In this document: positions 8,039 to 16,534 of the stretch, one piece after another | Numbering within the stretch: position 1 is the stretch's first letter | Layout of the letters: the number at the start of each line of letters is the position of its first letter | Source of the DNA: Neolecta irregularis DAH-3 | Taxonomy: Eukaryota; Ascomycota; Neolectomycetes; Neolectales; Neolectaceae | Assembly: GCA_001929475.1 (NCBI GenBank) | Contig: LXFE01000238.1 | Coordinates: 1 to 17,307, forward strand | DNA: 17,307 nt | Direction: 5' to 3' | The notes under the pieces: model-generated | Database searches by the model: none | Seen by the model: only the letters and a program-made list of their open reading frames with translations | What the model was told of the DNA's origin: nothing | Translations under genes and position numbers: made by a program

Positions 8039-9060
8039 ATGAACACCACTATTGATTTTTCCTCGCCGGTATTTTCTCTGCTTGCACATCCAAGAAAATC
8101 CTTGTTTCTTACTGCTACTCTCACCGGCCATGTTTCGCTTTCACAACCCTCCCTGCAAGAACCGCTGTGGACCACAAAACGTCATAGAAGACCTTGTCGC
8201 GGTCTTGCACTCGATCCCGAGGCTGCGTCATTCGCTAGCATAGGCGCAGATAAAGTGGTGAAAATCGCCGAGCTCGAAACAGGGCAAGTGATATGGAAGG
8301 ACGAAAAGACAACTCTGCATGTCCGCTGTGGAATTGTTGCTGATCGAGGTAGAAGCGAATTGAACGCGGTATGCTGGTTGAACCAGAATATCATCCTGAC
8401 TGGAGACGACGCCGGGGTTCTTCAAGTGTGGGACACAAGAACGCAAAAAGAAGCACGACAATGCCGAATCCATGACGATTATATCAGTAGCATCACACCT
8501 ATCTCCGCTGGCCACTTCATTTGCACATCGTACGTTGTTTCTCCTGGTCTTTTTAAGGATGTAGAGGTGATGCTACATTATCTCACAATTCCATCCTAAC
8601 CACTTTTACTCGTTCCGAAGACCAGGAGTCACAACTTCTTTCCTCTGTATTTTTGAATTCCCGGCTTTATTGCGGGACCGACGATGGCCTGCTACTTGTA
8701 TTTCATCAAGATCAATTCGCTGATCAAAAGGATCGAATCCCAGTCACACTGGGAGAAGATATCGATTGTCTCGCCCTCCTGGACTCTGATAGAATTGTTC
8801 TTGGAAAAAGTGATGGCGGTATTGAAATCTTCCAGGGTCAGAATAACGTAGGACATATTGGACAGTGTGAGGAGAGCATCTCATGTGTCAGCGTCTTGCA
8901 AGATGGAAGAGTAATCACAGGTGCTGGATCTCAAGTTCAAATCTGGAATATCGATGAAGACTTGGGGAATCCGCCCAGAAGAAAGAATAAAAGACAATCA
9001 AAAAATGACGAAACGCATCAAAGGATCAATAATGACCAGTTCTTTGCGGATATGGACTAA
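8039..9060 (+). CDS. JIP5: WD-repeat protein Jip5/WDR55 (ribosome biogenesis), two exons
   Basis: Exons 8039-8529 and 8565-9060 (intron 35 nt) give 328 residues. Jip5/WDR55 proteins are nucleolar WD-repeat propellers needed for large ribosomal subunit maturation. The N-terminus reads FSLLAHPRKSLFLTATLTGHV, the family's first blade. WD-like blades follow (VVKIAELETGQVIW; ILTGDDAGVLQVWDTRTQ; YCGTDDGLLLVFHQDQF; VITGAGSQVQIWNIDEDLG). The tail is basic and ends in NNDQFFADMD, which resembles the family's usual Phe-Phe-Ala-Asp terminus, so the C-terminus appears complete. It is somewhat shorter than the ~380-490 residues of well-known members. The start codon is 42 bases from that of divergent COX10. 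Its stop is only 57 bases from the convergent prenylcysteine oxidase stop. The splice junction is supported by the restored sequence Ser-Gly-Asp-Ala-Thr-Leu. Confidence 0.9.
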
Positions 9061-9117
9061 TTATAGTCGTATTCATTCGGTTGGTATCTCCATAGTGTAA
9101 AATGAAAGGTAAGTAAA

Positions 9118-10591
9118 CTAAAGACTCGTTTTGTTGGCTATCAGTGCTGCGATATTTCGACCCATAAGCGCAGAAGTCTCCATCGTACTAATGAATCCTT
9201 CCATACCGTTAATCCACCACAACCCCTTCTCCACCTCAATTTTTCCAAAATCGGAACGAGGTCTCAACTTTGGATATGCTTCCCATTTATGCTGGTAAAT
9301 CCATGTAATCTCTCCGGAAAATAGTTCGTCAAGTCGGACGTCAGTCACTTCCTCTAGCGAAAAGATTTTCCAGACCAACTCGTCTAGGTAGGATTGAACC
9401 ACGGACAGAGAATTAAACCATGGGGTCGAAGAAGATGTAGTAGTGAGGATGAAGTTGGGTGGCGATTTACCAAACGTGGAGGTATTAAGTGAGTAGCGGG
9501 TACTTACTAACGTAACATATAATTCAACATACTCGATTTCCGGGAACTCGATATTCGCAGGAAGTGAAAGTCTGCTTTGTTTCTGTCTCGGTCAACTCTC
9601 TTTTCTGAAAATCTGCCTACGATAGGCGTGGCGATGACAACATGGTCATATAGTTCGCCATCAACACTCCACTTATCTCCCTCTTTCTCAACTTTCATAA
9701 CTTCGGTCTCCAATTTTAAATTCGCCTCGGAAGCCTTGATCATATTTTCGAAGATCAATCTATTACCACCTTTTATGCTCATCACATTACTCGAAGTCAT
9801 ACAAACCATCATAGTTAAGGCCTGGAGTTGATCTAGATTTTGCGCATAGTTGCATCTGGTGGATGCTTGAATTATATCATGGCTAAACTTGCCGCTCACT
9901 CCCAGATCGGAAAGATATTTATTTGCCAAAACTGAAGTCTGGGAATCAAGCGCCAGAAATTTTGCGGCGAGAGTGAGAGAAGCAAATGGTGCATCGTACA
10001 ATTTAAGGAAAGTCGAGATTACTTTCTTGACGTGGTTCTTTACGGTTATCTTTTTCGTGAGATTTGGTATACAAGGGGAATACAGGCGAAGTTCCATATT
10101 TAAGGAGCAACCTGATGGCAGTCTTCCATGAAGGCTCATGAATGTCGAGAGTAAACGAAAATTTCTGACCATCCCAACTAAATATTAAAGAAATTACGGA
10201 TACGACCCAAACATTCCGGTAATTGGGTCCAAATCGAAATCTGAAAAGGATAGATTGAACCTCTGAGTTGTTTCAACGAGGATGTGATTCTCCTGTACAA
10301 AAATACTGGCGCCTGTTATTAGCTAATTTTACGAGATAGGGAAATATCTAATTCGACTGGATAGAGAGGGTCATCATGGACATAGACCACATTGCTTCGT
10401 CCGCCAATATAATCATTTTTCTCATAGATCGTTATATCTGCCTCGGTCGCAGAAGAAAGGTAATACGAGCACGCTGCGCCTCCCGCACCCGCACCAATGA
10501 TAGCAACCTTTGGGCCAGGAGACGAGAGGAACGCTTGTTGTGTATGTTCCGCAAGGACGCAGACCGGGAAGAGGAGACTGTGAAGTTGCAT
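9118..10591 (-). CDS. Prenylcysteine oxidase/lyase (FAD enzyme), four exons, AT-AG intron and one frameshift
   Basis: Exons 10591-10348, 10312-10204, 10177-9621 and 9582-9118; introns 35, 26 and 38 nt; about 457 residues after one correction. The enzyme oxidatively cleaves prenylcysteines released by degradation of prenylated proteins (lysosomal PCYOX1 in animals). There is a likely signal peptide at residues 1-20 and an FAD-binding GAGAGG at 33-38 after a beta strand. Then come YPVEL/GASIFV, IIQASTRCNYAQNLDQL, GGNRLIFENMI and DHVVIATP. The C-terminal lyase part contains PPNFILTTTSS and GLWWINGMEGFISTMETSAL, the FAD-family terminal motif. Exon 1 joins exon 2 only by an intron starting AT rather than GT. 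Near 10092-10096 the frame shifts after LLLKYG and resumes at LYSPCIPNL, needing one base fewer. Family membership is secure; intactness is not. Confidence 0.88.
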
Positions 10592-11567
10592 AGGAGAGGA
10601 GGTTTAGTATCAAGATTCGTCCAAGCTAATCATTTCTACCGTTTAAGCGAAATAAACCTCCGTAGTATGATCCTAGAATGAAGGTAGTCTCAATTGTGTC
10701 AGTGGCTTTGATTGCTAAAACTAGCCTGATTTAGCCTCTTGATTATTCTAAGATTTCTTGTAAAGTTAAAAGATCTGCATAAGATTGTTGACAATGGAGA
10801 TGGAAGTTGTGAGATAAAGAAAAGAGGGATTCACCTGAATAATTTCAATACCAAAAGCTTCTCTTTGTAATTGAAAATCGCAACATCCCAGCACCATATA
10901 ATATTCAGATACTTTTGTAATTATTAAAATAGCATATCTGTAAGATTAACCGAACATATACTTACCAATACGGTAGAGTGACTTGTGACACGCGGGCTGC
11001 AGTTGTAGAGCTTTGCAGATTTAGATGACTTGGATAAAAACGAGAAAACAGATTGTTCGATTCCTTTGCTGGATGAATAGAGCATTATTCACCGCTCCTA
11101 CAAGCAACCACCTACAGGTCTATTTATAGGAAACAGAAATAGCCGTGTCGGTTATAGAAACCTAGACTCTGACCAAAGGAAAAGCCAAACAAGAGACCCC
11201 CTATAAAATATCATCTACAATATTACTATATCATTTTCGTACCACAGGCTGAGCATATATTGCGGCATTTGGAAGATATATAAAGGCGAAAAACTTGCAT
11301 ACCTAGTCGAAGTTCACTTAGGGTGCATTCGCCAGCCACAAGATTGACCCACTTGTTGCAATTTTAGGTGGTCTTATTTGTACCTTAGGACAAGGTCTTA
11401 CAATATCTGTTGTGGCCAGCGAAATAAACTCAAAATAATCGTGGCTGAGGGAGATAGTTTTAAATCGCAAATCATACTCGAAACTGTGGGTTTCTCATCG
11501 AGCATGCCATCTGGTACGTTCAGAATTTTACGATATATACCCAACATTTCGACTTTTTCTTTTATAC
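10592..11567. other. Intergenic, 5' of prenylcysteine oxidase and 3' of DPH2
   Basis: Nearly 1 kb without a convincing gene. It must contain the prenylcysteine oxidase promoter at its left end. A TATA-like ATATATAAAGG occurs near 11276, but no reading frame I trust follows it on the plus strand. Confidence 0.5.
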
Positions 11568-13017
11568 CTATCTTCCACCATAACCACGAGCAATTCCTTC
11601 TAACCCAGCTTCCAACATACTTGGTGTGTTATCGTCATATTCAATACGTAATCCTTTCCAGGATCGCCCCTGGAGATATTCCGCAGCTGAAGACTCCTCC
11701 CCATGAATCTTTACCGTTCCGTCCCATCGTTTGATGAGTTGATCCTCCTCCTCGCTTGCATTCTCCTCGACATCAGGAATCGTTGTATCTAAAACGGACA
11801 AGAAATCAAGCTTCCACTGACCGGTCCATTCCTTTCCAAGTGCCAACAATAATTCAAAAGGTGTAATAATCGGGCGTAAATATTCCTGCATATAAATTTC
11901 CAGACTCAAAAAGAGAAAACCTTTGAATCAATAAGACTATTCTCTTCACAACTCAAATAGACGAAAATATCGATTTCGGGGAAGTTTGCTAGTTTTGGAA
12001 CGTTGGGCTTGCCGATTGCTAAAGTATAGCTCTTCTTCTTAGCTTTTTTAATCGCTTGTTGAAGGTGGGAAAGTGTTTCGAGATATTTCGATATGCCGAG
12101 TGTGCCCATTACTAGGCCGAAGGTAGTTGCAGTAGACGCAGTTTGAATCAATGCATAGCGTTTTGAGATACTAGATATAGGGAGTTTGAGAGATGATGAT
12201 TGGGGATCAAAGTGGTATATTGATAACACTTTTGATGAGGCGGAGAGAATGAGGTTGGTAAGTGATTGAGTTGAAGGACCAATATAGATTACATTAGAAG
12301 ATGAAAGGGATTCAGATGAGGAGAGGCGACGCGACGGAAGGAGATCATGGGAGCCTATTTCAATCGACGATACGACTGGCTTGAAGGATTGTTTGGAGAG
12401 AAGGGCTGAAAGAGGTCCTATATTTTTGATTAAGGGTTCTCAAAAGACACATACCTAAATGGTGTTGATATTGCACATCTGCTAATAATACAATCTGATT
12501 TTCACTATCGAGACCCTTTATTTCCTCAAGAAAGGAATCGTAATGCAATTCTCTTTTACAAAATACATAAATTACTGGTGTACGATTTGTCCTACGGCCT
12601 CAGTTGACTTTATGGAAGTCATACGGTGATAAACAAGCTCGTCCGAAATGGATTATTACATCGGCATTGACATGTTCTGCGGCGACCTCATCGACGCAGC
12701 ATCTATCTCATCAATCACATTGAGGAAACGACGACATACTCTCCATAGCTAGTATCGCCAAGGATATATACATCGCTTTCGAGAAGTTTCCTCAGATATT
12801 CGGCAACAATGGTCGATTCGTGAAGTAGAGAGTCGGGGAACTGTAAAGCGACCTACTTCATCAGCAATAGCCGTTGGGTTATTTGTGCCTTCTTGTAGCA
12901 TTTTTCTTTGACTTTTGCTATGATCCGCGGATATTCATATACACTGCAAAAGTCTTTTGTTCGTATCCGAGAAGAATGTGTATCGAGCTCTACAGGCGTA
13001 GTGGAGGAAAAGTTCAT
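11568..13017 (-). CDS. DPH2: Diphthamide biosynthesis protein 2, six exons
   Basis: Exons 13017-12889, 12852-12740, 12702-12625, 12591-12455, 12417-11921 and 11885-11568 give 423 residues. Introns are 36, 37, 33, 37 and 35 nt, and the first is GC-AG. Dph2 pairs with Dph1 in the radical, Fe-S dependent enzyme that moves the 3-amino-3-carboxypropyl group of SAM onto the target His of elongation factor 2. Visible family motifs are [27 protein letters not shown] (82-91), HFGRACLSP (99-107), [15 protein letters not shown] and [14 protein letters not shown] (C309). [15 protein letters not shown] follows. The cysteine pair, C104 and C309 match the cysteine positions of eukaryotic Dph2. It is shorter than the 534 residues of the yeast protein, mostly in the tail. 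Every junction restores a family motif, so the gene appears intact. It shares a 180-bp divergent promoter with the histone-fold gene. Confidence 0.93.
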
Positions 13018-13197
13018 GGCTGAAGTGGGATCGGAGAAATCCGGTTAGACGATTACAATAAGCCGACCAGCGGACACTAGAGCTAATATAAGTGAGAAGG
13101 TGTAAAATGGGCTGTTTTACAGGTGGCCAACTGCAGGCAGTGGTGAGGTTGGTGGATTTTATAAAACTTGCGATTTTACTGGTGTATCAGAACAGTG
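13018..13197. promoter_or_regulatory. Divergent promoter of DPH2 and the histone-fold gene
   Basis: Only 180 bp separate the two start codons (13017 on minus, 13198 on plus), so both genes must draw regulatory sites from this interval. I see no decisive factor-binding motif or TATA box. Confidence 0.6.
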
Positions 13198-13759
13198 ATG
13201 CCATATAACACCACACCCCTCGCTCCACGACTGTCTTTACCAGGCCATGCACCTCCCTTATCGAACCTTCCCGTTCGCGAACCAGATGGAACGACCAAAT
13301 TGCCTCTAATCAGAGTTAAGCGAATAATTAAACTTGATCCGGATATCGTTGCTTGTTCCAATGCCTCGGCGTTCATCATTACCATCGCCTCTGTATTACT
13401 CTCTCCCTCGCTCACTAGCCTTCTTGCTGAATTCGTTTTAGGAAATGTTTATTCAGTATCTCGCGGAGCAAGCTCACATTCTCTCTAAAGTCAAACCGGG
13501 TGGTGATAGGAAGAAAACCCTGATGTACAACGATCTCGGTACCCTTTCATCAAGGGAAGAGTCCATAATTAATCTTCCCAGCAAATGCGGTATCAAAACT
13601 TGATACATTGGAATTTTTATCAGGTTTGTGGGAAGTGTTGTTCTTTAAGTTGATGCCTCTACAGATGTCATTCCTCATACGATCCCTCTCAAAAATGTCA
13701 AGCAAAAACCAAAAATTCAACAGGCTCCTAAACGAGATAAAATGGAGATTGACCCTTGA
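13198..13759 (+). CDS. DPB3: Dpb3/CHRAC-type histone-fold protein (DNA polymerase epsilon / chromatin), four exons
   Basis: Exons 13198-13392, 13442-13538, 13582-13623 and 13665-13759 give 142 residues; introns 49, 43 and 41 nt. A CBF/NF-Y-type histone fold begins at about residue 36: LPLIRVKRIIKLDPDI, then ASAFIITIASEMFIQYLAEQ across the first splice. It closes with KLDTLEFLSDVIP. The conserved Lys-Leu-Asp-Pro-Asp pattern and the Leu-Glu-Phe-Leu-Ser-Asp helix fit the subunit that pairs with Dpb4 in DNA polymerase epsilon and in ISW2/CHRAC remodellers. The start is the first ATG in frame; the N-terminal 35 residues are Pro-rich and variable. The tail is basic and ends Lys-Met-Glu-Ile-Asp-Pro. 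NF-YC or the Bur6 (NC2-alpha) family are possible alternatives within the same fold; the Dpb3 assignment is by eye. Confidence 0.87.
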
Positions 13760-14431
13760 GAGATCTCTTCGGTACTACTATTTATTACACTGAACTGATG
13801 GTTAGATGTATTAGCAACGTTTTCGGATCGAGTTTAACCTGATCCTTTAAGCAAACAAATTTTGGTTTTCTTGGCAGTACAATTGGGATAAGACGCAGGC
13901 CCCATATATTATTATTCATTGCCCCTGATTGTACTTTTTTAAACGTTGTGGTATGAGAACTTGGTGTCAGGGGTCAATTCTCTCTCCTCCACCTCCAGCC
14001 CTTGGCCCGTGCCTCCTCTCCCCTCCCGCCTCCCCTGTCCCGCGTGTCTCTCTTGCCTCGTCCGCCAGCCTGCAGCTTGCCGCATCTACATAAACCTGTA
14101 GGCCTGTCTTGCCAGCAATGGCTATAAAAGGGGGCCAGTTTCTTCTCTTGTTAGACAGCCAATCGTATTACTATTCTTCTGTAATCAGATCCGGAAGCCC
14201 AATACCACCATGCTCGCCAAGAAACATCCAATCTATTACAACAGAACTACTACTACAAACCCCTTATAAACCTTAAGCTACAGCCCGCGTATGACACGTG
14301 CTATAAATAAAACGGTGAGCTGTAATCCGATGCCCGAGACAAAAAATTAAACAAGCATGAGACTGCTTCTTCTATGCAAATGTGTATAATTCTATAATTC
14401 TATAATTCTATATTACACTATAGTTGTCTAT
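13760..14431. other. Intergenic with a GC-rich, repeat-like insertion
   Basis: No gene recognised. It holds the possible LTR at 13947-14210 and an 8-bp microsatellite (TATAATTC, about 3.5 copies) near 14384-14412, just beyond the stop of the secreted-protein gene. An isolated CACGTG lies near 14293. Confidence 0.5.
13947..14210 (+). mobile_element. Possible solo LTR of a retrotransposon
   Basis: A 264-bp block that differs from its surroundings. It starts TGTGGTATGAGAAC and ends AATACCACCA, so the tips are near-inverted repeats (TGTGGTAT against ATACCACCA). A very CT-rich segment covers about 13979-14060, and a TATA box (TATAAAAG) is at 14123-14130. The downstream stretch is CTTCT-rich, like the R/U5 part of fungal LTRs. 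No 5-bp target duplication is visible at these edges and no primer-binding site or coding part follows. Boundaries and identity are therefore tentative. Confidence 0.35.
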
Positions 14432-14949
14432 TCAGGGGGTTAATTCCAGATTTGTAATTTGAATAGGCACACTGCGGCGTGTGAGCATATCTCTAAATCA
14501 GATAGCACATACCAATAAAAACCCATTATGGGAGATACTGTGACTTTCCATCTCGTCAGACCCCAAGATTCATCTTTACAAGCATAAAAGACATCTGAAC
14601 CGGCGTATTGAACCATTCCGTGCTGATTGAAACTGAATAAATTGAAGGCATTTGACAATAGAGGGGTTAAAGTGAATGATATTTCAGTCTTTGTGACTCG
14701 TGCAGGATATAAAGTGGCTTTATGCTTGAGTCTACCGGATTTTAAAACGAAGGTGCTGTCGTTAACGCTGGGATACCGGGACAAGTTGATGTAGAGCTTC
14801 TTGTCTATCCTGTCCACATACAAATATTGGGATTCGAAGGCGTCTATTCCAGATCCCCGTACCATGAGACACATAGCGTTACATGTTGTAGATTCGACGG
14901 CAGAAGTAACGGCAGAAAGAGCCAGAAGGGCGAGAATAGAAAACTTCAT
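14432..14949 (-). CDS. Small secreted cysteine protein (effector candidate), two exons
   Basis: Exons 14949-14513 and 14471-14432 (intron 41 nt) give 158 residues. Residues 1-16 or so are a strong signal peptide (MKFSILALLALSAVTSA). The mature part has four cysteines: C23 and C27 in TTCNAMC, C124 in FYACKDESWG, and C146 in GFYCVPIQI. C146 is created across the splice (TG plus T). Two disulfides are possible. The middle is beta-rich and basic. The C-terminal pattern Phe-x-Ala-Cys ... Trp-x-Val ... Cys-x-Pro-Ile-x-Ile weakly resembles PhiA-like fungal surface proteins, but I do not claim membership. Without splicing the frame also stays open, to a stop at 14440, with a different tail. An in-frame ATG at 15021 is ignored because it would bury the signal peptide. 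Secretion is well supported; function is unknown. Confidence 0.75.
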
Positions 14950-15403
14950 TTTTGACTCGGTTCTTTCCAAAGTCAAGACTCCTTCTTTTATGGACTCCTG
15001 GCATGAGGAGTCGAGAATCATGTGTTGTGAAATTTATGATGCAGCCGACATGTTAAGGGAAAAGAGTGGCTTTGCCCCATACGGGTAAATGCAGACTTTT
15101 CATCCGAACTTCGGTAGATTTCTCATTGGGAAAATTATTTGGATGTTTCTACCTGCGAATTTGATGCCAGTTGGGAAATAGTAATCACTACGACGACCCG
15201 AGTGGAGCAGGCGGGGAGGAACTTCCCCTTGATAGCATCAATTCGCTTTTTTATTTCAGCACAATTCGAGGAATTTCAAATGAATCATTAGTTCCCTTGG
15301 AATCCGATTCAGTTGGAATCAGTTGGAAATTTATTGGGTATTGGTGTGGTTATCCCGACTGCCAGTCACTCAACCAACTTGATCTTTGAAGAGCGTTGAA
15401 TTG
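14950..15403. other. Divergent upstream region of the secreted-protein and glutaminyl cyclase genes
   Basis: 454 bp between the two start codons. The side next to the secreted-protein gene has several GACTC cores, including the inverted repeat GACTCCT-ggcatg-AGGAGTC at 14993-15012 and another GACTCCT at 14977. On the cyclase side, ATTCAGTTGGAATCAGTTGGAA near 15307-15328 is a short direct repeat. An ATG-less open stretch at 15171-15389 is not considered a gene. Confidence 0.5.
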
Positions 15404-16534
15404 ATGAAGATCCTCTTCATAGCTCTTCTGCCACTGGTCCTATTCTCGAGTATTGTCCCATATTTTCTATTAAGCTGAATCTAATTCAAGGTGGCTATAG
15501 ACTCATAACTGAGAAAACCCTAAATTACCTCGCAACCCACCCATCTCTCAATTCCTCTTTAAATACTCAGAATGGAGCGCTTCTCGATCCCATAGTAACA
15601 ACCCTCCGTCCACCCTCTTCTCCTGGCGCAGAAACTGTCCTCGCATTTCTAAGAGAACACTTTCGGAAGCTTGGTGATTGGACAATAGAGTTGGACGAAT
15701 TTCAAGATACAACACCCCACGGTCCCAAAGATTTCAAAAACTTGATTGCATTCAAGACAAGCTCTTCGCATTCGCGGAAATTGGTATTAGCAGCCCATTA
15801 CGACTCACTCGTTAGGAAGGATGGTGACTTCTACGGGGCTACAGACAGCGCTGCTTCATGTGCTGTATTACTATGGACCGCACAAGTGTTAGATGACCTC
15901 ATTTCAGAAAAATTCGCCGACAGCTTGGAGGACTTTGGGATTGAATTCATCTTTTTCGACGGAGAGGAAGCTATAGTTCAATGGAACGGAGATGATAATA
16001 CCTACGGATCACGGTATTTTCAAATTCTTCTTAATTCTTCTTAATTCAAGCCATCTTGCGACAAAATGGGAACAACAAATGATGACTGCTGGAAATCGTG
16101 GCTCTCGTTTATCCTCAATTGAATTATTTGTGTTACTAGATCTGCTGGGTTCAGCAGAGCCGGAGATGGTAAGTTATTCGAGAACAACCCGTTGGGCGTA
16201 TGATCATCTTTCGACCCTCGAAGCTCGCCTTCGATCCTCAAAGCTCGCTTTCTCTAATCCATCGAAGAACTGGTTTGTCGAGACTAAAGGAACTTCTGGA
16301 CCTCACATTTGGACGCAAATTGGCGATGATCACCTACATTTCCTCCAAAGAGGAGTCGATGTTCTCCATCTCATTCCTTCTCCTTTCCCACAAGTTTGGC
16401 ATACTTTACTGGATGATAAGGAACATCTTGATCAAGACAGTGTATTAGACTGGGGGGTTTTGATGGCTGCTTTTGTTGCGGAATGGTTGGAATTAGAGGA
16501 AGTTATCTATGCAAATCAAAGGGATGAGCTTTGA
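15404..16534 (+). CDS. QPCT: Glutaminyl-peptide cyclotransferase (M28-like, secreted), three exons
   Basis: Exons 15404-15449, 15491-16013 and 16051-16534 give 350 residues; introns 41 and 37 nt. The enzyme cyclises N-terminal Gln to pyroglutamate on secretory proteins and peptides. Residues 1-15 (MKILFIALLPLVLFS) are a signal peptide or anchor, so it acts in the secretory pathway or outside the cell. Zinc ligands by comparison with human QC are D134 (GATDSAA), E175 (FFDGEEA) and H307 (WHTLLDD). E174 and D220 (LLDLLGS) match the catalytic acid/base residues and W306 the substrate-pocket Trp. The conserved IGDDH, RGVDVLHLIPSPFPQVWHT and YGSR blocks are present. All key residues are kept, so it should be active. 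The first exon codes only for the signal segment; the splice is supported by phase and a CTAAT branch-like site. Metal count and specificity are inferred from the family. Confidence 0.93.

Noticed and set aside
7997-8131. Extension of COX10 to an upstream ATG at 8131
   Set aside because: It would overlap the JIP5 start by over 90 bp and place a Lys-rich segment before a good mitochondrial presequence that begins at 7996.
10316-10335. A 20-nt GT-AG intron (GTAAAATTAGCTAATAACAG) in prenylcysteine oxidase
   Set aside because: Canonical ends, but too short and it would leave DISLSR in place of the Gly between PVEL and ASIF. The 35-nt AT-AG reading restores the family motif exactly.
11378-11734. 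A plus-strand 118-codon frame opposite the DPH2 3' end
   Set aside because: It has no convincing start and its right part is antisense to conserved DPH2 coding sequence.
14950-15021. Extension of the secreted protein to an ATG at 15021
   Set aside because: It adds 24 polar residues before a textbook signal peptide; translation from 14949 is far more sensible.
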